A stretch of DNA of 64,000 nucleotides from Cunninghamia lanceolata (taxonomy: Eukaryota; Streptophyta; Pinopsida; Cupressales; Cupressaceae), in assembly GCA_027924645.1 (NCBI GenBank), contig BSBN01000445.1, positions 992,001 to 1,056,000 of the forward strand, given 5' to 3'. The position numbers and the translations under genes are program-made. The notes beneath the pieces were generated by a model. That model saw only the letters and a program-made list of their open reading frames with translations, did no database searches and was not told the origin of the DNA. Shown in pieces: positions 34,475 to 46,029 of this stretch. Positions within the stretch are counted from its first letter, which is position 1, and every line of letters starts with the position of its first letter.

Positions 34475-35435
34475 CCATTATTTAATTAATTCATCACAAA
34501 TTCCCTCTTATCCAAACAATTAAATAATTCCCAATTATTTAATTAAATCAAATTTATTCTTCCAAATTTAAATAAATCAAATCAAATTTATTTAAATTCT
34601 CTCATTCTCCAAAAATAAAATAAATCAAATATTTTATAATTCCATTGAAATGAGACACTTATAAGATATAATGCTGCTTGACACTTATAATTCCATTGAA
34701 ATGAGACATCCTTTCAAAGCAAGTGTTGAAATGGTTGACATTTATCTGCTAACTGTGAGATAAAATGCCTGATGGATTGCAACCTTCCTTGAAGGCTCCT
34801 TAATGCTTTAAGGTTCTTTGGTGGAGGCATCTCTACTATAGCCTTTACTTTTGCGGGATCTACTTCGATACCTCGACGAGATACAATGTATCCCAATAGC
34901 TTCCCTGATACAATGTATCCCAATTGAGCACTACACTTGCTTGTTACAACCATGGTTTCGCAGCAATATTGAGCAATCCACATTCAATCCAAAGGGAACA
35001 ATACAAATCTCGGTAAAAGCTTTCATGTTTTATTGATTTATTATTAATGGCTTTTATTTAGGTCGGTTCTCTTTATGTTATTAGGTTTTTGATTTGTTTA
35101 GTTTATCATAGTCAATTTTCCTCATACACATTCTCTGAGGATCATAGATCGGTCATGGAAATCTCATGCTCTACGTTGTAAGAAAAATGGGTGGCAAATT
35201 TCTCTGCTAGCTCATTGAAAGACTTGATACCCATAGGTAAGTGTGAGAACCATTCTATAGCTTGACCTCCAAGACTGCGAGGAAAGAGATGCATAAGATA
35301 CATGTCATTATGTGAGACCTCGAAGCAAGCAAGATAGAATTCCCTGAGATGGTCTTTTGGGTCACCTTTTCCTTTGTATTTATTGAACTTGGGAATAGTG
35401 AAATTTTGAGGAAAAGTGAAATGAGCCTGTCTCAC
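34475..35435. repeat. mosaic of inverted and direct pieces of element A
   Basis: In order: LTR U3 sequence (to about 34640); a short duplication around AATTCCATTGAAATGAGACA; a minus-strand piece of RT thumb/RNase H (about 34690-34905, ends in a repeated GATACAATGTATCCCAA); a plus-strand piece of the 3' end of the LTR (34915-35131) plus the TTCT that follows the 5' LTR; then a minus-strand piece of gag (35137-35420, FTIPKFNKYKGKGDPKDHL). Each piece is recognisable because its source lies elsewhere in the same element. No functional gene is present. Confidence 0.82.
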
Positions 35436-36540
35436 TGCAAAACCTCTCCACCACTGCTGTCACCAAGGTGAGATTCACCCTAATGTGTGTCAAGTGTGCA
35501 ACATGCCATAGTCCCGCATGCTCTAGAAATGTGTCTTCCTCCCATGTCAACTATACTACCTTGTGTGCTATCAGGTGGTGTCGCTCTTGTGACATCAATG
35601 GCGGCATAATCCTTTGCATCCACAAACAAACCACTTGTCAGTTCTTCTATATCATATCCCCCAACTCTTATCTGCTTCTATTCTATCCAACCCTTTTTTT
35701 TATCTAGGGTAGTCAACCCTTCAATCCCCCTTACCTAGGTTCCTTCTATTAGCTACCCAAAAGTGCCTTGTTTTACACAACAGCGCTGCCCTATTCTACC
35801 AAAAGCGCTTGACTGCTTCTGCAGTAGCGCTGAGCTAGCTCCCCCAACCGCAACTTATTTTTCAAACGCGCCCCACTCTACTTCCAACCGCACCTCTCTA
35901 TGCATTCAAAAGTGACCTGATTTCTTCTTTCCCCTCCCTACAATGCTGTGGCATCCTACCAAACATGCTACCCTGTCTACCCAACCGCCCTACGACATTT
36001 TACCAAAAGGGCTACGGCGCTAACCCCCAAAGCCAACCACGCTGCATTGTTACCAAACGCGTTGCACTTACCTACCAACCGCACTGCGGCATGCCAAAAG
36101 CGCTCTAACCGACTACCACTAGCGCCACGCTACCCTAAAGCACTTTTGGCTGACCTAAAAACCCTACCTAGACCTAACCCTAAAACACTAAATCAAAATG
36201 GGGTTTTTGGACACTTACCACTGCCGGAGCTCCTGCTGGCCTCCTGTATGTCCGTACTAACTTTGCCCGATGCCTGTGCGCTGGAATCAGCATCTCTACG
36301 TGTTGTCTGCTCCTTCCACTCAACCTAAGTTTGGAGGCTCTACTCTCTAATTTTAGAAGCTCCTAGGGTGCAAATGAGGATTGTGGTCCCCATGGGTCCT
36401 ATTTATATCATCCCTCCCTCATTTTTCTTTTCTTCCCACCCCATTCTGCTTTTCCTCCTACTTTGTGGCGCACTCGTCTTGTCGAGTGTCAACACCGTTC
36501 CTCTGTCGCTTCCCTGCCTTCCTGCTCGAGGGGGCATACA
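35436..36540 (+). repeat. 3' non-coding region of A with inverted leader repeats
   Basis: No gene. 35780-36165 carries about ten variants of ACCAAAAGCGCT or CCAACCGCNCT, the reverse complement of the leader unit. Positions 36181-36540 look unrelated and hold nothing I recognise beyond a CT-rich stretch. Confidence 0.6.
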
Positions 36541-36600
36541 CTAGGGCAACTACTTACCCTGGGGCAACTACTTGCACTGGGGCAACTACTTACACTGGGG
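36541..36600 (+). repeat. 18-bp tandem repeat
   Basis: Three full units, CTAGGGCAACTACTTACC, CTGGGGCAACTACTTGCA and CTGGGGCAACTACTTACA, plus a partial fourth (CTGGGGC), about 80 bp before the polypurine tract of A. Confidence 0.9.
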
Positions 36601-36666
36601 CATAAAATTGTATCACATCTTCAACAATTATTTTCTTTGACGCAACGCTACAAGCTGCATTGCATC

Positions 36667-36680
36667 AAAGAGGGGCAAAA
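36667..36680 (+). other. polypurine tract of element A
   Basis: AAAGAGGGGCAAAA directly before the 3' LTR start TGTAGACACC. Confidence 0.88.
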
Positions 36681-37828
36681 TGTAGACACCCTAAAATGAC
36701 CAAGTCTTCCAATCACTCACATTTCATCTAATCTATCACATCACTTGCATTTCAACGTTAATTGAATAATCTAATTATTTAATTAATTTCACCAAAATCA
36801 CCAAATTCTTCTAAATCGCCTACTTTCAACATTAATTGAATAAATTCTCTTTATTTAATTAATTAAATCAAATTACTCTATTATTCTTCCATAATTAAAT
36901 AATTTTAATTATTTAATTAAATCATTATCTTCTTTCCAAATCTCAAGTCTCCATTAATTAAATAAATCCCATTATTTAATTAATTCATCACAAATTCCCT
37001 CTTATCCAAACAATTAAATAATTCCCAATCATTTAATTAAATCAAATTTATTTAAATTCTCTCATTCTCCAAAAATAAAATAAATCAAATATTTTATTAA
37101 TTCTTCCAAATCATGCACAACAATTAAATAAATCTATTTATTTAATTTGCTTTCTTATCTACAAATATCTTTCAAATCTTCTAAAAATAAGTCTTCTTCT
37201 CCATGCACACAATTAAATAATTTATTATTTAATTTATCTCAAATCATGCAAAAGCAAATCTTAAGTTGAGTTATCTATTCACTCAACCTTGTTTTTATCA
37301 ATTTCTCTTAAATTAGAAAAAAGCTTTCTAATTTATGAAAAGCATGTCTTATCTTTAGAAAAGAAAGTGTTTAACTCAAATAAAATAACTCTTGTGTGAC
37401 ACTTGTCTTCTTCTTATTCGTTGCACATTCCTCAGCTGTTCTCCTCCGTTGATTCTTCTGAATTATCTAGACCATTCATCGATCTATGTTGAAACCTATA
37501 TAAACCCCCCTCATCTCTCTCTCCCTCTCTCTTCGATCACTTATTCTCGGGACATACTTAACAACGCTTTGGGCATACATCACATCGATTGAGCAACTTT
37601 ACGATCTCTTAACATTGATCTTTGAGCACACTACTTGCTTGTTACAACCATGGTTTCACAGCAATATTCAGCAATCCACATTCAATCCAAAGGGAACAAT
37701 ACAAATCTTGGTAAAAGCTTTCATGTTTCATTGATTATTATTAATGGATTTTATTTAGATCAGTTCTCTTTATGTTTTTGGGTTTTTGATTTGTTTAGTT
37801 TAATTTAATAAATTTTTCCTCATACACA
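36681..37828 (+). repeat. 3' LTR of element A
   Basis: Begins TGTAGACACC, ends CCTCATACACA, with TATATAAA at 37497-37504. It is 37 bp shorter than the 5' LTR because of small deletions. Followed by CCGAG, the right target duplication. Confidence 0.93.
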
Positions 37829-39350
37829 CCGAGAGGGGGGGCAAATCAGTGTTCCAAAAAATCTTTCATACACTTTCACTTTTAACCAGTTTCTAAAATT
37901 AATTAAACAAAACCACAATATGCAAATGAATAGCAAGCACAAAGACATAACACATGGACACCAGGATTTTTACTTGGAAAACCTAAGAAAGGGAAAAACT
38001 AGGGAAAGGATTAGCTCTCAATATATATTGAAATCTTTTACAAATGGTGATGTTCAGGGTTGGTCACTCCACAGTCCTAGAACATGCCGACTCACTGCCA
38101 TGAAGTACAACTAGGTCTAGCAGACTCATTGCCTCAACCCTAAACCTAGAAAGATTACAATGAGGGTTGTTAAATCCTAATGGATTCTCACTTCTAGGCT
38201 CACTACCTTAAAGAAGATGGCTCACTTCCAAGTACAAGTGAAATTATATAAGAAATATGAATACTGCAAAAGCATCTATCAGTATGCCATGGTGCAGTCA
38301 TTTAGCATCTGAATACTGTATCCTCAATCTTCATCCTTACTGATCTTCTATCTCTGCTCCGCTATTCTTATCCTCACATCAATACCATACATATTCATAT
38401 CACACACGCGAAACACCAAACTTGATCCCTTATATATACTTGCAACACTTAAAACCTTCACATTAGGTTGGCCTAATAAAGATAAAGCATGTAGTTAATA
38501 GACATGTAGCTTGTCGGCCAACTTCATCTACCAAAATACTTTGCAGACCCAATTAGTATTTGAAACACATTCACATATGTTGGTTCCAACTATAGAACTA
38601 CTTAGGATAAAGTTCCAATCAATAGAGCTTACCATATACAAGTCAAACTATCATGTCGGCCTCAAACACAGACTGCCTCTGGTTCAGTTCATCTGTCAGA
38701 CTACAACTTTTACTGTGGACCATAAAACACTTCCAAAATCATATCAAAGACTCTTCACACATCTCCAACCTTACCTTTGGAACCGCAAAGCATGATATCA
38801 ACTTGTGGTGAAATGCGAACCATCAGAACTTAGACTCTGTCACAGTCAATCTCTGTCAGACACTGTAGCGATACTCAGTAGGTTGCAACTATCTTTCCGG
38901 TGGACTTCAGAGCTTACACCTTTGGATTTAGACACTTCATACAACTTTTTACAACACCTCAAAACTGCATAACAAAATATTCACTTGCAGAGGGATGCGA
39001 ACAATTTTACTTTGCACTGTACATTGTTCTTATCATACTTATGTTCTTCCAGACTTAGATATTTTCTCCAAGTGACTTCCGGAGGAAGTCAGGACTTTAT
39101 CACTGGAATATAGCAACACCAAACAACTATAAACATTATACCTGAGCCACATTTCTAGGTCATCATCTTTGGAAGCACACTGATCCACTTATTGTCCCTT
39201 ACTCTATATATTTCCCATACTTAGTCATTTCTACCAATCGGACCTGAATTCCAATATGACCTTCCAGAGTTATGTCTTCATGTCATGTTGAAGGGATCTC
39301 TAAGCCTTGTTTCCATCAATAACAACATACAAGTCTATACCGGAGTAGTG
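37829..39350 (-). repeat. D 3' LTR, main part
   Basis: Continues the D LTR after element A. It matches the 5' LTR in two blocks, 51547-52479 and 56875-57465. On the minus strand it has a TATATAA-like box (reverse complement of 38431-38440), the GGCAGTGAGTC-type motif near 38090, and the conserved block GGTTTTCCAAGTAAAAATCC (reverse of about 37966). Over the first 240 bp about 20 differences from the other LTR are visible. Element C is inserted at its inner end with duplication TAGTG. Confidence 0.9.
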
Positions 39351-40187
39351 TGATGTAGGAGCATCCCTGTTTCAAGAGCAATCTTGCATCAACCAAAAAC
39401 ATTTGCATTTCAGTTTGTTTGCAGTTCAATTTGTTTCTTTTCATTTTCCAGTTCAGTTCAGACAGTCGGTCAGAAGCAATTTTCAGCTTGTGGTCCGGTA
39501 TTGGCATTTCACATCTTGCGAATCTGGACATAGCATCTACATTCATTTATCTACATCGTATCAAGAATTCAGAACATTTGGATCAGTTACCAGAAAGATA
39601 TCGCTAACAAAAGTTGGCAGTTTCTTAGAGCAGAGCATCTTGATATTCACTGGCAACCAGCTGAAGGAGAAACTTGTGGAAGCATTTCTTGATCTTTGGA
39701 GCCTAATGACACATCATTCAATGATCTTTGGTCCATGGCTGACCTTCCTTGGAGATCCGCACATCATTCCATTCATTTAACAAAAGTGTCTATGCATCTA
39801 GGTCTAATTTATCTGTGTTCACACGTCACACCCCTTCTTTGGAATTCATGACCTTCCTTGGTTGACGCGGAGGAATCTATTGGTCTGGACATTATATATA
39901 TTGATGTAATAGATCCTTAGGAAAGTAGTTCTCATGATTTAGAAGATTGATAGTTTGGGTTTTTTGCAAAGGAGATTCAAAGCTTTATCTTGCGCATGTA
40001 TATAACCAGGCTTGTGAGCCCTAATTGTAAGCCAGCATGTTGCCAGCTGATCTCTATTTGAATTCTATGATATATTGAATGGCTAAATCTACATTTGCTT
40101 ATTTCTTTAAGTTGTTTCCATTGTGTTTACTCTTGCTGCATGGTCTGGATAGTTCATTCTGTGAACCCTCCTACTGTGACTGCACCA
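39351..40187 (+). repeat. 5' LTR of element C
   Basis: Begins TGATGTAGGAGCATCC and ends GACTGCACCA. A TATATAA box is at 39999-40005, and GTGAGCCCTAATTG at 40014-40027. Open frames here (39403-39780) have no relatives and are not genes. Confidence 0.93.
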
Positions 40188-40189
40188 AG

Positions 40190-40201
40190 TGGTATCAAAG
40201 C
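40190..40201 (+). other. primer binding site of element C
   Basis: TGGTATCAAAGC, two bases after the LTR end; initiator-Met tRNA type. Confidence 0.9.
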
Positions 40202-40387
40202 GAAAGTTTGAATCTTTGGGAGTGAATTGAGTGAAATTGTCGAGGAATTCCATAAGATCTTGCTGTAGACAGATTGCTAAATTAAGGCAAGTTATTTGTG
40301 TTGCAACCGATCGCCGATTGTGAGGCAGTTGTCACCTTGTAACCCGATCGCCGACCCTGAGGTAGTTTATACTTGATCCTAGGAAGA

Positions 40388-41566
40388 ATGCCGCTGAGGA
40401 GAGTTATTGCTATTGGAACAATGGCCAGTAGAATAGATGAGTTGATTGAGATAATGAAAACAATGTGAATCCGATTAGATGCTATTGAAGAAGATAGGTG
40501 AAGAGGATTGACACCGAGACCTAATGTTGAAAGCGATGATGAGGAAGAATTTCAAACTGTTGAACACACTAGTGAAACCCTAGGAGGTGATGAAGAAGAA
40601 GATTCAAATCAAGTAAAAATGTTGCGAGCTATTTTAAAGATTGGAAAGAGACCTAGAGTTGATGTGCCAAATTATATTGGTAAGTTGAATCCTAAAGAAT
40701 TGATTGACTGGATAAATGATATGGAAGAATACTTTGAATATGAGGAAATTGAAGATCCGGAGAAGGTGAAATTTGCAAAGACAAAGTTGAAAGGACATGC
40801 TGCTATATGGTGGAAAGAAGTTTAGTTGGAAAGAAATAGAAGAGGAAAAGAAAAGATTACAAAGTGGGACCGGATGGTGAGAAAGTTGAAGAACTAGTTT
40901 ATACCTGCTGACTATGAGTTGGAGTTGTTGAAAAGATTGCAAAACCTAACACAAAAGGAGAAATCTATGAAGGAGTACATTGAAGAATTCCATAAAATGA
41001 TTATAAGGATAGGACATAGCGAAGCAAGCAAGGAGAAAGTGGCTGGATACATCAATGCACTGAGATTGAACATTCAAGAGGAACTAAGTTTGGTGAGGAT
41101 GACATCTTTGGAAGAAGCATATTAATCTGCCCTGAAAGTTGAAGAGAAGCTGAGTAAAAGACATGATCAGGGACAGAGAGGTAGAGAAGGTAAATTTTAG
41201 AGAGTTAGGACTTTTTTCAAAGGAGATAGATCATATCTAGAGTAGAACAAATTTAATAGCCCAATTAGGAAGGATAACAGAGATAACAATGCTTATTGGA
41301 GAGATGACAAAAAAATTTACTGGAGAGGAAACCCTAGTGCATACCAAAATGAAGGATACAGAAGAGAAGGAAGAGGATTAGATAAGAGAACATTCAGAGG
41401 TACTTGTTTCAAGTGTGGAGGTGGAGGGCATAGAGCATTTGAATGTAATCAGGGTAGTACAAGTAAGAGAACAAAAAATAGTGGAAGAGTAGCCTATGTT
41501 GAAGAAGAATTTGTTGAGTTAGATGACCCATGTTCTGTTGGTAAACTAGAGAAAGGAGAATCATTA
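40388..41566 (+). pseudogene. gag of element C
   Basis: One frame from the ATG at 40388 (MPLRRVIAIGTMASR) into protease. The capsid domain (Retrotrans_gag type) reads YIGKLNPKELIDWINDMEEY and LKGHAAIWWKEV, then YIEEFHKMIIRIG. The zinc knuckle CFKCGGGGHRAFEC is at about 41406-41448. In-frame stops are at 40823, 40895, 41123, 41198 and 41243 (TAG, TAG, TAA, TAG, TAG), all one C-to-T step from CAG or CAA; two TGA stops lie earlier, near 40466 and 40499. Confidence 0.88.
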
Positions 41567-41978
41567 GTGATGAGGAGAGTAATATTTCAAGCAGAGACAA
41601 ATGATGAACAACTGCAAAGGAAAATCTTGTTCAGAACTAGATGCAAATCTAGAGGTAAGTGTTGTAAAGTTGTGATTGATAGTGGTAGTTCAGATAACCT
41701 AGTCTTAGAGGAGATGGTGACTAAGAAGAAGTTGGAAAGATTGAAACACCCTAACCCCTATCAGATAGCATGGATTCAGGATGATTATAAGGTACTAGTG
41801 AGTGAACAATGTTTGGTCAAATTTCATATTGGATCTTATCATGATGAAGTCTTGTGTGATGTTATGCCTATGTATGTTTGTCATATCTTGTTGGGGACCT
41901 TAGCAGTATGATAGAAAATATATACATGATGGGAGAAAGAACAAATATACTATAACAACAAATGGAAAGAGAATTACT
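41567..41978 (+). pseudogene. aspartic protease, element C
   Basis: Same frame as gag. The active-site loop is KVVIDSGSSDNLV with Asp at 41678-41680, and the C-terminal CHILLG is at about 41879. A one-base deletion near 41897 and a TGG to TAG change then break the GRPW segment, which is intact in C2. Downstream sequence is RT frame. Confidence 0.83.
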
Positions 41979-43500
41979 TTGATTCCTTTGGAGGATGATC
42001 CTAAATATGTGGTATGTGGGAATGCTAGAATCTGTTTGGTAGATGGAAGAAAATTTCTAGATTGTTTGAGACATGAGAATATGTGTTATGCTTTGATTCC
42101 TAAGAAGCCTGAAGCATTGAAGAAAGAAACTGAACCAGAGGAGATAAGAGAGTTGCTGACAGATTATGAAGACATCATATTAGATAATGTACCTGATGGA
42201 TTGCCGCCTATAAGGAGTATCAATCATCACATGGATCTTATACCAGGAGCAAGTTTGCCTAACAAAGTAGCACACCAGATGACATCAGAAGAGAATGAAG
42301 AATTGAATAGACAGATACAAGAGTTGTTGAGGAAAGGTTTGATCAGAGAAAGTTTGAGTCCTTGTGTAGTCCCTGCAGTGTTAGCACCTAAGAAGGATGG
42401 AGAATGGAGAATGTGTACTGATTCTAGAGCAATAAACAAGATCACAGTTAAGTATAGATTTCATTTACCTATGATGGATGATATCATGGATTGTTTGAGT
42501 GGAGCAAAATATTTCACAAAGATAGACTTGAAGAGTGGATACCATCAGATCAGAATCAGAGAAGGAGATGAATGGAATACTACTTTTAAGACAAATGAAG
42601 GATTGTATGAGTGGTTAGTGATGCCTTTTGGATTGACAAATGCACCAAGTACATTCATGAGATTGATGAATGAAGTCTTGAAGAAATTCTTGGGTAAGTT
42701 TGTGATTGTGTACTTGGATGATTTTCTAATTTTTAGTAAGACAAAAGAAGAACATTTGTGGCATATTAGACAAGTTTTGCAGAGATTGAGAGAAGAGAAA
42801 TTGTTGATAAACATCAAGAAGTGTAGTTTCATGAAGGAAGAGTTGGTATATTTGGGATTTGTGATTTCTATGGAAGGATTGAAGATGGACCCTGAGAAAG
42901 TGAGAGCAATTGTTGAATGGCCTACACCAGAGAAAATTGGAGAAGTTAGATCATTTCATGGATTGGCTAGTTTTTACCAGAAGTTCATCAAAAATTTTAG
43001 TTTAGTTTGTAACCCTATGACAGAGACAATGAGAGGTGACAGAAAGGATTTTAAGTGTACATCTGGAGCAAATAAGAGTTTTGAGTTGTTGAAGAAGAAA
43101 GTGACAGAGCAACCTGTTTTGGCATTACCGAATTTCAATAATGTATTTCAAGTGGATTGTGATGCTAGTGGGAATGCAATTGGAGCAGTGTTAAGTCAAG
43201 AAGGTAGACCTGTAGCATATTTCAGTGAGAAGTTGAATGATGCAAGGAAAAGATATTCAGTTTATGATCAAGAGTTCTATGCCATAATTCAAGCCTTGAA
43301 GAAGTGGAGACATTACTTGTTGCCTAAGGAGTTTGAGTTGTATACAGATCATCAAGATTTGTAATATTTGAATAGTCAAGGTAAGTTGAATCAGAGACAT
43401 ATGAGATGGGTAGAGTTCATGCAGAGTTATACATTTGTGTTGAAGCATAGGAGTGGTAAATCAAACAAAGTTGTTGATGCTTTGAGTAGGAGAAGAAACT
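41979..43500 (+). pseudogene. reverse transcriptase and RNase H, element C
   Basis: A 461-residue open frame to 43364: [38 protein letters not shown], catalytic YLDD at 42711-42722, [20 protein letters not shown], then RNase H with [18 protein letters not shown] and [17 protein letters not shown] at 43362-43364 replaces the CAA (Gln) that C2 keeps; the domain ends HRSGKSNKVVDALSRR. The displayed first residue is not a start: this is the middle of the polyprotein. Confidence 0.9.
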
Positions 43501-44648
43501 TGTTGACAGAGATGAGAGTTGAAGTGTTAGGTTTTGATGAATTGAAGAACATGTATGAGGGAAACACTAATTTTGTAGAACCTTGGAAAGCATGTAAGAA
43601 ACCTATTGTGATAGATAGGAGTAAGTGGTTGGACTATTTCATTCAAGAAGATAGGTTGTTCATAGGAGCTCAGTTATGCATAACTAGGAGTTCAATGAGA
43701 GATAATTTGATCAAGGAGAAGCATAGTGGTGGATTGGAAGGACATTTTGGTATTGATAAGACAGTGGCTTTGGTGAGTGAAAACTACTTTTGGCCACAGA
43801 TACATAAGGATGTTCATAGATTTGTGCAAAGTTGTAGAGTTTGTCAAGTTGCAAAAGGGAGTAGTCATAATACTGGATTGTATAAACCTTTGACAATACT
43901 AGAGAGACCTTGAGAAGACATAAGCATGGATTTTGTGATGGGATTTCCTAAGACATAGAGAGGATATGATTCAATCTTTGTAGTGGTGGATAGATTTTCA
44001 AAGATGGCTCATTTCATACCTTGTAAGAAGATAACTGATGCAGTGCATGTAGCTGACCTATTTTTCAAAGAGATTATGAGATTCCATGGATTACCTAAGA
44101 GTATAGTTTCAGACAGAGACACAAAGTTTGTTGGATACTTTTGGAGGACAATTTGGAAGAAGATGAAGATAGATTTGAAGTTTAGTTCTACTTTTCATCC
44201 ACAGATTGATGGACAGACAGAGGTAGTGAATAGGTGTTTTGGAAACTTGTTGAGATGTTTGGTTAGAGAAAAGATAGGAAGTTGGGATTTGATTCTTTCA
44301 CAAGCAGAGTTTGCATACAACAATTCAGTAAATAGGAGTACCGGAAGAACACCTTTTGAGATTGTGACTAGAGTGAATCCTAGAGGAGTTGCAGAATTGA
44401 GAGACATCAGTATAGAAGAAGAAGAATTTGTAGATCACATGAAGACAGTGCATAATCAAGTGAAGAAGCATTTGGAGGATATGAACAGCAAGTATAAGGA
44501 AAAGGTTGATGAGAAGAGAAGACATAAGGAATTTGAAGTTGGAGATGAAGTGATGGTGTACTTGAGAAAAGAAAGATTTCCAGTTGGGACATATAACAAG
44601 TTGAAGATGAACAAGTTTGACCTTGTAAGATACTCTAGAAAAATTTGA
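43501..44648 (+). pseudogene. integrase of element C
   Basis: Zinc domain with H and C ligands (GGLEGHFGIDKTVALV, then QSCRVCQVAKG), then the DDE core: Asp in ISMDFVMG, Asp in IVSDRDTKFVG, Glu in GQTEVVNRCFG. Stops: TGA at 43911-43913 where C2 keeps Trp (TGG), and TAG at 43956-43958. A one-base gain in an A run near 44637 shifts the frame before the chromodomain. Confidence 0.9.
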
Positions 44649-44960
44649 TTCAGGAAATGCATATGAAGTGGAATTACCGGAGACATTGGGTATTTCACCT
44701 ATTTTCAACATTGCAGACCTATATCAGTATCATGAAGTAGAGTTCAGTGACATGGAAGAAGACTTGCAGAAGTAGTTACCACAACAAGCACCAGAGCAGA
44801 TTGAAGACATCTTTGACAGTAGAGTTGGACACAGCACTAGAGGAAGACAATACAAAGAATGACTTGTGAAGTGGAAAGGTAGACTAGAAGAAGATTCATC
44901 ATGGATTTCTCAGGCTGAGGTGGACCGTCTTGGTTCTCCCCTAGCCCTAGCAAAGTGAGG
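44649..44960 (+). pseudogene. chromodomain of element C
   Basis: Small C-terminal domain thought to guide integration to heterochromatin. Read across the shift: NAYEVELPETLGISPIFNIA, then STRGRQYKE-stop-LVKWKGR, LEEDSSWISQAEVDRLG. The aromatic and WKG residues typical of the fold are visible. Stops at about 44776 and 44862. Its intact relative is at 59904-60098. Confidence 0.85.
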
Positions 44961-44989
44961 CACTCAATTTTTCAATAACCCCAGATGTC

Positions 44990-45808
44990 TGATGCAAGAG
45001 TATCCCTAGTTCAAGAGCAATCTTGCATCAACCAAAAACATTTGCATTTCAGTTTGTTTCATTTCATTTTCTAGTTCAATTTAGACAGTCAGTCAAAAGT
45101 AGTTTTTAGCTTGTGGTCTAGTATTGGCATTTCACATCTTGCGGATCTAGACTTAGCATCTACATTCATTCATCTACATCATATCAAGAATTTAGAACAT
45201 TTGGATTAGTTACTGGAAAGATATCGCTAACAGAAGTTGGCAGTTTCTTAGAGTAGAGCATCCTAATATTCACTAGCAACCAGTTGAAAGAGAAACTTAC
45301 AGAAGCATTTCCCAATCTTTGGAGCCTAATGACACATCATTCAATGATCTTTGGTTCATGGCTGACCTTCCTTGGAGATCTACACGTCATTCCATTCATT
45401 TACCAAAAGTGTATGCATTTAGGTCTGACCTATCTATGTTCACACGTCACATGCCTTCTTTGGAATTCATGATCTTCCTTGGCCGACACGAAGGAATCTA
45501 TTTGTCCAGAGATGATATATATTGATGTAATAGATCCTTAGGAAAGTAGTTCTCATGATTTAGAAGATTTATAGTTTGGGTTTTGTGCGAAGGATCTTCA
45601 AAGCTTTATCTTGCACATGTATGTAACCAGGCCTGTGAGCCCTAATTGTAAGCCAGCATGTTGTCGGTCGATCTCTATTTGAATTCTATGATATACTAAA
45701 TGACTTAATCTGCATTTGCTTATTTCTTTAAGTTGTTTCCGTTGTGTTTACTCTTGCTGCATGGTTTGGATAGTTCATTATGTGAACCCTCCTACCATAA
45801 TTGCACCA
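44990..45808 (+). repeat. 3' LTR of element C
   Basis: Starts TGATGCAAGAGTATCC, ends ATTGCACCA, followed by TAGTG. GTGAGCCCTAATTG is at 45635-45648. A purine-rich AGCAAAGTGAGG lies about 30 bp upstream and may be the polypurine tract, but it does not touch the LTR as usual. Confidence 0.92.
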
Positions 45809-45813
45809 TAGTG

Positions 45814-46029
45814 TCTCTTGCCAACAATCTCCCCCTTTAGCATTAATGGCAACACTTATTGAAAAAAGATTGACTACTCCCCCTTACTATATACACTTTA
45901 TTCTCCTACTCCCCTTGAGATGCTTATCCATTTTTCACTGACCTTCTCTCCCCCTTTGACATCAATGGCAAAGGTGTAGGTTTTGGAGTCAAAAATTGTC
46001 AAAACTACAAAATTTGCTATACTCTGTCA
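45814..46029 (-). other. D 3' LTR inner end, polypurine tract and flank
   Basis: 45814-45826 completes the D LTR (start TGTTGGCAAGAGAC on the minus strand). The minus strand then shows CTAAAGGGGGAGAT (45827-45840), a copia-type polypurine tract, and two further blocks like CCCCCTTTGACATCAATGGCA near 45951. No gene. Confidence 0.8.

Larger units (their letters stand above)
22210..37828 (+). mobile_element. element A, mosaic Tat-like Ty3 retrotransposon
   Basis: 15.6-kb plus-strand element with LTRs of 1185 and 1148 bp, a primer site at 23398, gag, protease, linker, RT, dual RNase H, integrase and a polypurine tract before the 3' LTR. The target duplication is CTGAG (22205-22209) and CCGAG (37829-37833), one C/T difference; it lies inside the D 3' LTR. 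By eye the first 300 bp of the LTRs differ at about 2 percent, so this is a younger insertion than D or Copia2. Yet the interior is heavily broken and its 3' half is a mosaic with a tandem duplication and inverted pieces, which suggests an already defective RNA mobilised in trans. Confidence 0.93.
39351..45808 (+). mobile_element. element C, Ty3 chromovirus
   Basis: Complete 6458-bp plus-strand element with LTRs of 837 and 819 bp and perfect TAGTG duplications (39346-39350 and 45809-45813), inserted in the D 3' LTR. Order: LTR, TGGTATCAAAGC primer site, gag with zinc knuckle, protease, RT, RNase H, integrase, chromodomain, LTR. The integrase-then-chromodomain end is the mark of chromoviruses. 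Clade not assigned. Gag-protease and RT-integrase each stay in a single frame but carry many stops. Confidence 0.95.

Noticed and set aside
36541..36600. Possible CRISPR-like array
   Set aside because: Units are contiguous 18-bp tandem repeats without spacers, in plant DNA.
35948..36605. Two open frames (126 and 74 residues) near the 3' end of A
   Set aside because: They come from the inverted leader repeats and the 18-bp tandem repeat; no protein-like conservation.
39403..39780. 125-residue frame in front of element C
   Set aside because: It lies wholly in the 5' LTR and has a broken counterpart at 45284-45525 in the 3' LTR.
40190..40201. Possible tRNA gene fragment
   Set aside because: TGGTATCAAAGC is a primer binding site next to an LTR; no cloverleaf surrounds it.
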